A stretch of DNA of 64,000 bases, from the NCBI RefSeq assembly GCF_013608025.1, contig NZ_VDLV01000020.1:24501-88500 (forward strand), in the 5' to 3' direction. Under the pieces are notes generated by a model. That model worked only from the letters and a program-made list of their open reading frames with translations, was not told where the DNA came from and searched no databases. A program made the position numbers and the translations under genes. The stretch comes from Pseudomonas brassicacearum subsp. neoaurantiaca. GTDB lineage: Bacteria > Pseudomonadota > Gammaproteobacteria > Pseudomonadales > Pseudomonadaceae. Positions 37,599-48,580 of the stretch are shown here, piece by piece (position 1 is the stretch's first letter; each line of letters opens with the position of its first letter).

Positions 37599-38272
37599 TG
37601 GCAGCGCTCGTTGAACAAGTAACCCAGGCCCCGCACGGTATCGATCGGCTTGAAGCCGGCCGGGGCTTCCAGTTTGCGGCGCAAGCGGCCCACCAATACC
37701 TCGATGACATTGGGATCGCGCTCGTCGTCATCCGGGTAAAGCTGCTCCATCAAGCGGTCCTTGGCGACCACCTGCTGGTGATGGCGCATCAGGTACTCAA
37801 GGATGCGGTATTCATAGGCCGTCAATGGAAGTGGTTCTTCGCCGAGGGACGCCTGCTTGCGGTTGAGGTCCAGCAGCAATGGCCCGGCGACGATGGTCGA
37901 TTGGGTGAAGCCGCTGGAGCGTCGCAGCAAGGCATTGAGCCGGGCCTCCAGCTCTTCGAATTGGAAGGGCTTGACCACATAGTCGTCAGCCCCGGCGGCG
38001 AGGCCTTCGACCTTGTCCTGCCAGTTGCCGCGGGCGGTGAGGATCAAGATCGGGAAGGTCTTGTCCTGTGAGCGCAGCCGGCGAATCAACTCCAGGCCGC
38101 TGATGCCTGGCAAGCCAAGGTCGATCACCGCCAGGTCATGATTGAACTCGCGGACCTGATACAAGGCCTCTTCGGCATTGGCCACGGCCTGGACCACGTG
38201 GCCGCTGTCAGTGAGCCGGGTTTGCAGGTGATGACGCAACAGCGCTTCGTCTTCGACAACCAATAGTTTCAT
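37595..38272 (-). CDS. phoP: Response regulator PhoP
   Basis: 225-residue OmpR-type regulator: receiver (acidic pocket EDE ~7-9, Asp51 in LAVIDLGLPGISG, Lys101 in VVKPF) and C-terminal winged helix (~130-222) with PLTAYEYRILEYLMRHHQQVV. Activated by PhoQ under low Mg2+; controls oprH, polymyxin-resistance and its own operon. Starts 92 bases after oprH on the same strand and is coupled to phoQ. Confidence 0.95.
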   Translation of the reverse strand: MKLLVVEDEALLRHHLQTRLTDSGHVVQAVANAEEALYQVREFNHDLAVIDLGLPGISGLELIRRLRSQDKTFPILILTARGNWQDKVEGLAAGADDYVVKPFQFEELEARLNALLRRSSGFTQSTIVAGPLLLDLNRKQASLGEEPLPLTAYEYRILEYLMRHHQQVVAKDRLMEQLYPDDDERDPNVIEVLVGRLRRKLEAPAGFKPIDTVRGLGYLFNERCQ

Positions 38273-38364
38273 GGGCCTCTCCCAGGAGATTCAGAACAGC
38301 CATGTCAAACAAGGCGCCGGATCGTCTTGGGCCGATCCGGCTGCACGTTTCCATCTCCTGCCGC

Positions 38365-38964
38365 CTAGAAGGTGTAGTTCGCCGACAGATAGGTCTGGGC
38401 GCTGCTGGTCAGGTCCAGCGAACCGACCTTGGCGCCATCGTGCGGACTCATCTCGGTACTGGCATTGCTGCGCAGGTAACGGTACCCCAGTTCTACCGAG
38501 GTGTTTTGTGAAATCTGTTGCAGGACGCCGCCTTGCAAGCCCACCGCGTAGCCGATGTCGGTGTCGCGGCTGAAGCCTGGGGAGTCTTGGGTCAATTTGG
38601 TCAGGCCCGCCGTGCCACCGCCAAACAGTTTGGTGCTGCTGGTGACCGGATAGAACAGGTCGTAGCTGCCCAACAGGTTTTCCTGGCGCAGCTTGATGCC
38701 GTTGTGGCTGCCCGATACGTTGTCGTAGGTGGCGTAGTAGCGACCTTGATCGTTCTGCCGGCCCAGGCGCAGGCCGTAGGTGGTGTCCTTGGCGATCGCG
38801 CCGTCGGCGTTGGGATTGTTCAGGTTCTGGTCCAGGGCGTTGGATTTCTTGATCTTGTCGCTGGTCTGGCCGAGGGTCAGGCTGGCGAAGTTGTCATCGG
38901 CGTGGGCCATGGCGCTGGCGCCCAGTACAGTGAATGCCAGCAATAGTTTTTTCATAGCAGTCAT
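38365..38964 (-). CDS. oprH: Outer membrane protein OprH
   Basis: Small outer-membrane beta-barrel that binds LPS and compensates for low Mg2+. 199 residues starting MTAMKKLLLAFTVLGASAMAHA (signal peptide); AAGGA 9 bases upstream supports 38964, MKKLL at 38955 is the alternative. Conserved barrel blocks LTLGQTSDKIKKSNALDQNLNNPN, GRYYATYDNVSG, KLFGGGTAGLTKL and GYRYLRSNASTEMSPHDG match OprH. C-terminal Phe (ANYTF) is the barrel-insertion signal. First gene of oprH-phoP-phoQ; promoter carries four PhoP half-sites. Confidence 0.95.
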   Translation of the reverse strand: MTAMKKLLLAFTVLGASAMAHADDNFASLTLGQTSDKIKKSNALDQNLNNPNADGAIAKDTTYGLRLGRQNDQGRYYATYDNVSGSHNGIKLRQENLLGSYDLFYPVTSSTKLFGGGTAGLTKLTQDSPGFSRDTDIGYAVGLQGGVLQQISQNTSVELGYRYLRSNASTEMSPHDGAKVGSLDLTSSAQTYLSANYTF

Positions 38965-39024
38965 GATCCGATTCCTTATGAAGCAATGGTTGGGTGAAGT
39001 CGCAGCCACGATAGCCATCGCTCC

Positions 39025-39063
39025 CTGAACACCCCTTGAACGTTCTCTGAACCTCGGCTGAAT
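39025..39063 (-). promoter_or_regulatory. Array of four PhoP half-sites upstream of oprH
   Basis: Minus strand ATTCAG-N5-GTTCAG-N5-GTTCAA-N5-GTTCAG: half-sites start at 39063, 39052, 39041 and 39030, exactly 11 bases apart. A TATCGT, 11 bases after the last half-site, can serve as -10. Located 61-99 bases before the oprH ATG and 44-82 before the divergent gene. Confidence 0.8.
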
Positions 39064-39106
39064 GAATCGGCTAGTCTGTGTGCACCACTTTTTAAGGAGA
39101 TCGATC

Positions 39107-39895
39107 ATGCGCAGGTTGCTTGCTGTTGTACTTCTGGCCTTGAGCGGCGCCAGTCACGCCGCCATCCAGACCCAGGAGATTCCCTACACCAGTGCCGACG
39201 GCACGAAGCTGATCGGCTATTACGCCTACGACGATGCGGTCAAGGGCCCGCGCCCAGGCGTGGTGGTGGTGCATGAGTGGTGGGGACTGAACGATTATTC
39301 CAAGCGCCGCGCCCGTGACCTCGCCGGTCTTGGCTACAGCGCCCTGGCCATCGACATGTATGGCGACGGCAAGAACACCGAGCATCCCAAGGACGCCATG
39401 GCGTTCATGCAGGCAGCGCTCAAGGACAGCCAGGCGGCCAGCGCACGCTTCCAGGCCGGGCTCGACCTCCTGAAGAAACAACCCCAGACCGATCCGGACA
39501 AACTCGCCGCCATCGGCTACTGCTTCGGTGGCAAGGTGGTGCTGGACGCAGCGCGCCAAGGCGTGCCACTGGCTGGCGTGGTGAGTTTCCACGGTGCCCT
39601 GGTCACCAACACGCCGGCCACCCCTGGCAGCGTCAAGGCCAAGATCCTCGTGGAGCACGGCGCGCTGGACAGCATGGTCACCGAAGACAACGTCACCGCG
39701 TTCAAGAGCGAGATGGACAAGGCCGGCGCCGACTACAAATTCGTCAGCCTCGAAGGCGCCAAGCACGGCTTCAGCAACCCTGACGCCGACCGTTTGAGCC
39801 ACGGCGAACATGGCGGGCCGGACATTGGCTACAACAAGGAAGCCGATCAGAAGTCATGGGCGGACATGCAGAAGTTCTTCAAGAAGATCTTCTGA
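39107..39895 (+). CDS. Dienelactone hydrolase family protein, exported
   Basis: 262 residues from MRRLLAVVLLALSGASHAA (Sec signal peptide), RBS AAGGAG upstream. Alpha/beta hydrolase with oxyanion/His region VVVVHEWWGLNDYSKRRARDLA (~50-70), nucleophile Cys in IGYCFGGKVVLDAA (~143), Asp in LVEHGALDSMV (~188) and His in AKHGFSNPDADR (~228). Substrate unknown; cytoplasmic homologues hydrolyse dienelactones, here it should be periplasmic. Divergent from oprH, so the PhoP repeats lie between the two genes. Confidence 0.9.
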   Translation: MRRLLAVVLLALSGASHAAIQTQEIPYTSADGTKLIGYYAYDDAVKGPRPGVVVVHEWWGLNDYSKRRARDLAGLGYSALAIDMYGDGKNTEHPKDAMAFMQAALKDSQAASARFQAGLDLLKKQPQTDPDKLAAIGYCFGGKVVLDAARQGVPLAGVVSFHGALVTNTPATPGSVKAKILVEHGALDSMVTEDNVTAFKSEMDKAGADYKFVSLEGAKHGFSNPDADRLSHGEHGGPDIGYNKEADQKSWADMQKFFKKIF

Positions 39896-39909
39896 TCCTT
39901 ACCGTTCCT

Positions 39910-40001
39910 GTGGCGAGGGAGCTTGCTCCCGCTCGGTTGCGCAGCAACCGCAAAATCCTGGGGCCGCTGACCGGCCCAGCGGGAGCAAGCTCCCTCGCCA
40001 C
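39910..40001. repeat. REP doublet, family B convergent
   Basis: Arms GTGGCGAGGGAGCTTGCTCC and complement. Confidence 0.9.
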
Positions 40002-40058
40002 AAAAGCCATCCCGCTCAAGCGTCTCCCCACTACCCAGCCTCAAGCCAACCCGGCAAA

Positions 40059-40793
40059 ATGCCCGGCATGAACCCACTTCCCGCCCTGCCCGCCTGCTGC
40101 TCCCCTCTGGATGAACATTGGCTGCTGCCCGACGCCTTGCCCGATACGGTGCTGCTCAGCACGCGCTTCGACCCGCTGCTGCTCGTCGCGGCTGATTTCC
40201 CCAACAGCGCCGTCGAACAGCCGGCGAGCATCCAGCGCTCGGTGGCCAAGCGTCAGGCGGAATTCCTCGCCGGACGGATCTGCGCCCGGGCGGCCTTGCA
40301 TCGGCTTGATGGGATCGCCTGTATTCCTGCCATCGGCGAAGACCGTGCACCTGTCTGGCCTGCTCATATCAGCGGTTCGATTACCCACAGCACCGGCCGG
40401 GCAGCCGCCATCGTCGCGCAGAAACAACGATGGCAAGGCCTCGGCATGGACCTTGAAAACCTCCTCGACCCCGAACGCGCCGAGCGCCTGGCCGGGGAAA
40501 TCCTCACCCCCGCCGAGCTGCTGCGCATGGCGCCCCTCTCGCGGGATGACCGGGCGCTACTGGTGACGTTGACCTTCTCGGTCAAGGAAAGCCTGTTCAA
40601 AGCGCTGTACCCGATCGTCGGGCAGCGCTTTTATTTCGAACATGCCGAGGTGCTGGAATGGTCCCACGGCGGGCAGGTGCACCTGCGGCTGCTGACCGAC
40701 CTGTCGCCCGAGTGGCGTCATGGCAGTGAATTGCATGCGCAATTCGGGGTGAAGGATGGGCAATTGCTGAGCCTGGTGGGGATCGAGGCCTGA
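40059..40793 (+). CDS. pcpS: 4'-phosphopantetheinyl transferase (PcpS type)
   Basis: Activates acyl and peptidyl carrier proteins by transferring phosphopantetheine from CoA. 244 residues (start ATG 40059; MNPLP at 40068 is possible). Motifs: KRQAEFLAGRICARAAL (~66-82), PVWPAHISGSITHSTGRA (~105), GMDLENLLDPERAERLAGEILTPAEL (Mg-binding Asp/Glu, ~130-155), and FSVKESLFKALYP (~175). Whole-length similarity to Pseudomonas PcpS, which serves both fatty-acid and secondary-metabolite carrier proteins. The longer frame from 39810 is REP read-through. Confidence 0.95.
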   Translation: MPGMNPLPALPACCSPLDEHWLLPDALPDTVLLSTRFDPLLLVAADFPNSAVEQPASIQRSVAKRQAEFLAGRICARAALHRLDGIACIPAIGEDRAPVWPAHISGSITHSTGRAAAIVAQKQRWQGLGMDLENLLDPERAERLAGEILTPAELLRMAPLSRDDRALLVTLTFSVKESLFKALYPIVGQRFYFEHAEVLEWSHGGQVHLRLLTDLSPEWRHGSELHAQFGVKDGQLLSLVGIEA

Positions 40794-40827
40794 GATCTCT
40801 AGTGCCTGTCTAGGCCTCTTCGTCGGA

Positions 40828-40898
40828 TCGCCGCCCGGAGCAGGCTCGCTCCCACATTGGAATGCGTCCAACTTGTGGGAGCGAGCCTGCTCGCGAAG
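40828..40898. repeat. REP doublet, family A, everted, first arm truncated
   Basis: GGAGCAGGCTCGCTCCCAC then GTGGGAGCGAGCCTGCTCGCG; short spacer. The first arm lacks the usual outer bases. Confidence 0.8.
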
Positions 40899-40922
40899 AG
40901 GCCGGCCCAGGCGCTGCACCTT

Positions 40923-42551
40923 TCAAGACCGATCCTGATGCCGCGGCCAACTCAAGCTGAAACACGCCCCGCCCAGGCTTTTGCTCTTGCTGATCAGAGC
41001 GCGGCCGTCATGCCAATGGATAATCCGCCGCACGATCGACAGCCCCAACCCATGACCTCCCGAGGCGCGCGCGCGGCTGTCGTCCAGGCGCAGGAACGGC
41101 TTGAAGACTCGCTCCCATGCCGCCTCCGGCACCCCCGGTCCGTCATCCTCGACATCGATCCGGCAACGCAACTGGCCCACCTGATAACTCACCGTCACCC
41201 GCGACTTGGCGTGGCGCATCGCATTGCCCACCAGGTTCTGTAGGGCGCGATGCAGGAATCTCGGCTCGGCCTCGACCCAGGCATCATCGCAATCAGCGGC
41301 GGACAGGCATAGGCCACGCTCCACGGTAACCCCGGCGCGCAGCGGTCCCAATTCTTCGATGACTTGGTTGACCAACGCGTCCAGGTCCAACCGCTGGAAA
41401 TTCAACGCCGGTGATCCCTGCTCCAGACGCGCATACGTCAGCATTTCATCCACCAGCCGGTCGAGGTCTTCGATGTCGTGGTCCATGCCGGCCAGGTACT
41501 TGTCACGAGCCTGGGGCGTGCTGGCGCTGCCGAGCATTTCCAGGCCGAAACGCAGGCGCGCCACTGGCGTGCGCAGCTCGTGGGACACCGCGCGCACCAG
41601 CTCCCGCTGGATCGCCAGCAATTGCTGGAGATGCTCGGCCATGCCATTGAACGCCGCGGCCAGCCGTCCCACCGAGTCGGCACCGCGCGCCGGCACGCGG
41701 GTTTCCAGGCTGCCCTGGGCGATCTGGGTGGCGGCTGATTCCAGGCCGCGCAGACGTCGTTCCAATTGGCGCACCAGCAAGTAGACGATCAAGCCGATCA
41801 GGCTCAACCCCAACGCCGCGATAAGCACCAGCCATTCGGGCGGATACGGATTCATCTGGTACAGCGGGCCGATTTCCAGGACCCACGGCGTGCCGACCAT
41901 ACCGGCAAACACGCGAATAGAGTCGCCGCCCTTGCCCAGCGCCATCACCGTATCGCCCTCGGATACGCGTCGACGCTGGTCTTCGTCCATGTCCGCCTTA
42001 TCGGCGGTCATCAAGCTCAGGTCGAAACCGAAACCTTTGTCGCGCTTGAGTTGCGCCAGCCGTTCGGGCTGCTCGGCCACCGGGTAACGCACCAACTCAT
42101 CGGCCAGCAGGTAGATCGTCGCCCGGGCCAGTTGCTCGCTGATCTGGCGAACTTCGCCGACCAGCGTGAGTTGCTCGCCATCGCTGACCAGCCGATAGAC
42201 CTTCGCCGCATGGGGCCCGGTCTGCTCCACCAGGACCTGCCCACGCAGGACGCGGGTGCGCTGGCCCAGGTCGAGGTCCGCCTGGCTGAGCACCTGCAGT
42301 TCCAACGGGATGCCCAGCAGGCGCGCCCACACCGCCAGGGCGCGACGGCGCTCGGTGTCATTCATCGGCCGCAAATTATCGGCCATCAAGGAAAACGTGC
42401 CGTGGGCCAGGCGCTCGCGGTATTGCTCGCCGCGCGTCTGGTTGAGTTGGTGCAACGCCAGCACGCCAAGCACCGCCACCAACACCAGCGCTGCGCACAT
42501 GCCGCCGTAGATGCGCAGGAAGATCGAGTTCACGGAGCGGCGTCTACGCAA
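40923..42551 (-). CDS. Sensor histidine kinase, RstB-like
   Basis: 542 residues: TM1 ~10-33, periplasmic region ~35-235 of the RstB type (LRPMNDTERRRALAVWARLLGIPLELQV), TM2 ~240-262, HAMP, HisKA with RAVSHELRTPVARLRFGLEM (His324), and HATPase with DDGPGVPEAAWERVF and GGHGLGLSIVRRI. The 22-base overlap with the response regulator gene shows they are a pair. Signal unknown. The same pair sits beside nrdA in P. aeruginosa (a gene-order memory, not a search result). Confidence 0.9.
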   Translation of the reverse strand: MRRRRSVNSIFLRIYGGMCAALVLVAVLGVLALHQLNQTRGEQYRERLAHGTFSLMADNLRPMNDTERRRALAVWARLLGIPLELQVLSQADLDLGQRTRVLRGQVLVEQTGPHAAKVYRLVSDGEQLTLVGEVRQISEQLARATIYLLADELVRYPVAEQPERLAQLKRDKGFGFDLSLMTADKADMDEDQRRRVSEGDTVMALGKGGDSIRVFAGMVGTPWVLEIGPLYQMNPYPPEWLVLIAALGLSLIGLIVYLLVRQLERRLRGLESAATQIAQGSLETRVPARGADSVGRLAAAFNGMAEHLQQLLAIQRELVRAVSHELRTPVARLRFGLEMLGSASTPQARDKYLAGMDHDIEDLDRLVDEMLTYARLEQGSPALNFQRLDLDALVNQVIEELGPLRAGVTVERGLCLSAADCDDAWVEAEPRFLHRALQNLVGNAMRHAKSRVTVSYQVGQLRCRIDVEDDGPGVPEAAWERVFKPFLRLDDSRARASGGHGLGLSIVRRIIHWHDGRALISKSKSLGGACFSLSWPRHQDRS

Positions 42552-43252
42552 GCTTCGGGGACGAACAGGTAGCCTTTGCTGCGGATGGTCTTGATCAAGC
42601 GTGGGTGGTCGGGGTCATCGCCGATCTTGGGACGGATGCGCGAGATGCGCACGTCGATGGAGCGGTCCTGGCCGTCGTAGCCGATGCCGCGCAGGGCGGT
42701 GAAAATCTCCTCGCGGGACAGGATGCGCCCGGCATTGGAGACCAGCAGCCAGAGCAAATCGAATTCGGCGCTGGTCAGCTCGATGCCGTTGCCCTGCAGC
42801 CAGGCTTCGCGCAAGGCGTCGTCCACCACCAACGGACCGAACTCCAAGCGCCTCTGCTTCGGCGGCACGGCAGGTTCCGGTTCGCTGCGCCGCAGCAGGG
42901 CCTGGACGCGCGCCAGCAGCAGGCGTGGGCGCACGGGCTTGCAGACATAATCGTCAGCTCCCAGGTCCAAGCCCTGGATCTGGTCGCTGTCGTCGGTTCG
43001 CGCCGTCAGCATCAGAATCGGTCCGTCGTAGCGCTCGCGCACTTTGCGGCAGATGCTCAGGCCGTCTTCGCCGGGCAGCATCAGGTCGAGAATGACCAAG
43101 TCCGGCTGCTCATCGATGATCCGCTGCGCCGCCACCGCGCCGTTGCCTTCGATGGCGACGCGCAGGCCGTTGCTTTCCAGATATTCGCGGGTCAGCTCGG
43201 CGAGACGCTGGTCATCCTCGACGATCAAAATCTGCCAGGCTTCTTGTTCCAC
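42530..43252 (-). CDS. Response regulator, RstA-like (OmpR family)
   Basis: 240 residues: receiver with EDD (~12-14), Asp56 in LVILDLMLPGEDGLSICRKV, and KPVRPRLLLARVQALLRR; winged-helix output ~135-232 with ELTSAEFDLLWLLVSNAGRILSREEIF and RSIDVRISRIRPKIGDD. Whole-length resemblance to RstA. Upstream of and coupled to the kinase. Divergent from nrdA, which is 835 bases away. Confidence 0.92.
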   Translation of the reverse strand: MEQEAWQILIVEDDQRLAELTREYLESNGLRVAIEGNGAVAAQRIIDEQPDLVILDLMLPGEDGLSICRKVRERYDGPILMLTARTDDSDQIQGLDLGADDYVCKPVRPRLLLARVQALLRRSEPEPAVPPKQRRLEFGPLVVDDALREAWLQGNGIELTSAEFDLLWLLVSNAGRILSREEIFTALRGIGYDGQDRSIDVRISRIRPKIGDDPDHPRLIKTIRSKGYLFVPEACVDAAP

Positions 43253-43298
43253 TGGGGGGCCTCTTCTTTTTGTGGGTATAAAGGAAAACGCGAACCCT

Positions 43299-43385
43299 GT
43301 GGGAGCGAGCTTGCTCGCGATGGCGGTGTATCAGCCGACAAAAATGTGGATGTGAATCCGCTATCGCGAGCAAGCTCGCTCCCAC
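43299..43385. repeat. REP doublet, family A, convergent
   Basis: Arms GTGGGAGCGAGCTTGCTCGCGA and complement, just upstream of the RstA-like gene. Confidence 0.9.
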
Positions 43386-43649
43386 AATGACTACCGCCCC
43401 TCCATCTTTTGTCATATCGGAAGAGGAGGATAAACACGCCCATGCACCGGCCGATTGTATAAACGCCACCTGCGCAGAAAACAAGCGGACAAATGCGTTC
43501 GGTCGGGCTGGATTTGTGTGGTAACGTCCGCGCCCGCAAAAAACCTCAGGCTGTTTTCGAGTCGTCAAAAACATCGAAAAAAGGCTCGCTCCAGCTAGGT
43601 CGCGGCCTACAGAGCAGTTCCACGTTTCGCACACAAATTACGCACAGGC

Positions 43650-43658
43650 TTATCCACA
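43650..43658 (+). promoter_or_regulatory. DnaA box upstream of nrdA
   Basis: TTATCCACA is a perfect match to the DnaA box (TTATNCACA). In E. coli DnaA-ATP regulates nrdAB from such sites; same arrangement here. Confidence 0.7.
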
Positions 43659-43684
43659 GGTAGCACGTTGATTCACGCCCGAAA

Positions 43685-43731
43685 ACGCATTATCTTGTAG
43701 CCCGCCGCGCAAAAAACCCTACATGTAGGGT
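43685..43731. promoter_or_regulatory. Pair of NrdR-like boxes upstream of nrdA
   Basis: Box 1 ACGCATTATCTTGTAG (43685-43700, weaker) and box 2 ACCCTACATGTAGGGT (43716-43731, core of a 20-bp perfect palindrome 43714-43733). Compared with the NrdR consensus acaCwAtATaTwgtgt, box 2 keeps all the invariant positions. Centres are 31 bases apart (three turns), the spacing typical of NrdR pairs. Confidence 0.65.
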
Positions 43732-43942
43732 TTCAGGCCAAAAACCAAACACAAGTCGGATAGAGAATTCAAGCGCTTTTCTTGCCTCTGTCCTCCTGTA
43801 ACACCGTAGTTTCCCAAGTCCAGACCGCCCCTGCGGATGGCAACCGTTTCCCAGGTCGAAAACGACCGAAACGGTACGGGTGTTGCAGTTCTTTGCTGCC
43901 ACCTTAGCAAACCAGGTTTCGAGCCCAGGCCCGTTACCCAAG

Positions 43943-43993
43943 AACTTCGGATGGAGGCGGTGCCAGTGGCCCGCCTCCTACTGTCCCGAAGTT
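43943..43993 (+). promoter_or_regulatory. Large hairpin in nrdA leader
   Basis: Outer stem AACTTCGG/CCGAAGTT and inner stem GGAGGCGG/CCGCCTCC around a 10-base loop; no T-run follows, so not an intrinsic terminator. Confidence 0.6.
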
Positions 43994-44038
43994 GTTATGC
44001 CCGGCGTCAGTCGGTTGTAGTGCTTCAGGACGGAACGG

Positions 44039-44059
44039 TGGGCACCGTGATGGTGCCCA
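44039..44059 (+). promoter_or_regulatory. Hairpin close to nrdA start
   Basis: TGGGCACC-GTGAT-GGTGCCCA, an 8-bp perfect stem ending 28 bases before the nrdA ATG. Confidence 0.6.
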
Positions 44060-44087
44060 AATAAACATAGAGAACGTGGAGACACCC

Positions 44088-46979
<2,892 letters not shown>

Positions 46980-47012
46980 GCTGAGCGGGCGGGCGCGTAA
47001 AGGCGCCCGCTG

Positions 47013-47056
47013 AAAGAAGCCCCCGATAGGCCATTGGTTTATCGGGGGCTTTCTTT
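47013..47056 (+). terminator. Intrinsic terminator after nrdA
   Basis: GCCCCCGATA/TATCGGGGGC stem then TTTCTTTT; a second GC-rich hairpin (AGCGGGCG/CGCCCGCT) lies between it and the stop codon. Confidence 0.9.
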
Positions 47057-47090
47057 TGTCTGGAGGAAAGTCGGCGCCTGTGCCGGCCCC

Positions 47091-47164
47091 ATCGCGAGCA
47101 AGCTCGCTCCCACAAGGATTTGTGAACGCCGAAAATCCAGTGTGGGAGCGAGCTTGCTCGCGAT
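47091..47164. repeat. REP doublet, family A, everted
   Basis: Outward-facing arms; spacer with TGTGAACGCCG, matching the 31827 element. Confidence 0.9.
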
Positions 47165-47200
47165 GAGGCCGGTCCAGGCAATACAAAACTGAAGCTCATA

Positions 47201-47227
47201 AAAAAGCCCCTCTTTCGAGGGGCTCCT
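47201..47227 (-). terminator. Intrinsic terminator after flgE
   Basis: Minus strand AGCCCCTCGAAAGAGGGGCT stem then TTTTTT; separates the flgBCDE transcript from nrdA. Confidence 0.9.
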
Positions 47228-47253
47228 TGTGCAGCTTCAAGCAACCATCGATA

Positions 47254-48552
47254 TCAGGTCATCTGAATGATGGTCTGCATGATGGTGCTCTGGGTGGAGA
47301 TGGTCTTGGCGTTCGCCTGGTAGTTGCTTTGCGCCTTGATCAGCTCGACCAGTTCGTTGGTCAGGTTGACGTTGGACTCTTCCAGAGAGTTGGAGACGAT
47401 CGAACCCAGGGTGCCGGTTTGCGGAGCGTCGTAGCCCGGGATACCCGAGGCGAAAGTTTCCTTCCAGCTGGTGCCGCCTACTGGCTGCAGGCCTTGCTCG
47501 TTGGTGAAGCTGGCCAGGGCGATCTGACCGATCGGCTTGGTCTGGTTGTTGCTGAAGTTGGCGAGCATCACGCCGCTGCCATCGATGGTCAGGTTGGTGA
47601 TCTGGCCAGTGGCGTAACCGTTCTGGGTCGGAATCGACCGCGCGGTGTCGGCGTTGAACTGGGTGGTGTTGCCCATGGAAATGGTGATGGTCGGGGCGCT
47701 GGCGGCGCCGTTGGGGGTCCAGGTTCCGTTGGTCACGGTGCCGGGAATCCAGCCGGTCAGTACCAGATCGCTGTTGACCGTCGCTGGCGGAGTGGTGACC
47801 GAGGTCAGCTTGCCGCTCGAGTCGAAGTTCATGGTCGAAGGGACTGGCGCAGTCGCACCGGTCGTGGTCGGCAGGCTGCCGTTCAGGTTGCGACCATCGA
47901 TCAAGGTATAAACGTTCCAGGTATTGCCGGCAGTCTTGACCATGTACTGGTCCATCGAGTGCTGGTTACCCTGGGTGTCGTAGATCGGCGTGGTGAACTG
48001 CTTGGTGAAAGTAGCGGTATCGGCCGGGTTGAACGCAACGGTAATCGGCGTCGCCGTCGAGTTCAGGTTGATCGTCGACGAAACCAGGCTGGTGGCTTGT
48101 GGCGGCAGGTTCGAGGTGTCGATGCGCAGGTCGGTCAGGATGCCGTTGAGGATCTTGCCGTTGGCGTCCACGCCGTAGCCCTGCAGGCGTGCAGTGCCAT
48201 CGCTGTTGGTGACGTAGCCTTCCTTGTCGGTCTTGAATGTACCGGCACGGGTGTAGCTCAGCGAACCGTCGTTATCCAGGACAAAGAAGCCCTGGCCTTG
48301 AATGCCCATGTCCAACACGTTGCCGGTGTTGTTCACGTCACCCTGGCCGAACTGTTGGGAAACGTTGGCCAGGCGCACGCCGTTGCCGACGGTCTTGCTG
48401 CCCGAACCCAGCTTGGTGGCCGAGTAGACGTCTTCGAATTCCGCGCGGGATGATTTGAAACCGGTGGTCGCCACGTTGGCGATGTTGTTGCCGGTCACGT
48501 CCAGCTGTTTGTTGGCTGCATAGAGACCGCTAAGGCCGATGTTGAAAGACAT
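47254..48552 (-). CDS. flgE: Flagellar hook protein FlgE
   Basis: Forms the hook. 432 residues starting MSFNIGLSGLYAANKQLDVTGNNIANVATTGFKSSRAEF with the rod/hook N-terminal motif (NNIANVATTGFK), GIQGQGFFVLDNDG (~85), and the C-terminal SNVNLTNELVELIKAQSNYQANAKTI helix. The middle (~190-310) is variable and Thr/Asn/Ala-rich. Last gene of flgBCDE; a terminator follows and flgF is not next. Confidence 0.97.
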   Translation of the reverse strand: MSFNIGLSGLYAANKQLDVTGNNIANVATTGFKSSRAEFEDVYSATKLGSGSKTVGNGVRLANVSQQFGQGDVNNTGNVLDMGIQGQGFFVLDNDGSLSYTRAGTFKTDKEGYVTNSDGTARLQGYGVDANGKILNGILTDLRIDTSNLPPQATSLVSSTINLNSTATPITVAFNPADTATFTKQFTTPIYDTQGNQHSMDQYMVKTAGNTWNVYTLIDGRNLNGSLPTTTGATAPVPSTMNFDSSGKLTSVTTPPATVNSDLVLTGWIPGTVTNGTWTPNGAASAPTITISMGNTTQFNADTARSIPTQNGYATGQITNLTIDGSGVMLANFSNNQTKPIGQIALASFTNEQGLQPVGGTSWKETFASGIPGYDAPQTGTLGSIVSNSLEESNVNLTNELVELIKAQSNYQANAKTISTQSTIMQTIIQMT

Positions 48553-48580
48553 GTTGACTCCTTTTGCCGGTTAGTCGGCT

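Noticed and set aside
43714..43733. 20-bp palindrome considered as a transcription terminator
   Set aside because: No T-run; better explained as a protein-binding palindrome of NrdR type.
43992..44087. TTG start for nrdA with 32 extra residues
   Set aside because: It would translate through the leader hairpins; ATG at 44088 has an SD and family-like N-terminus.
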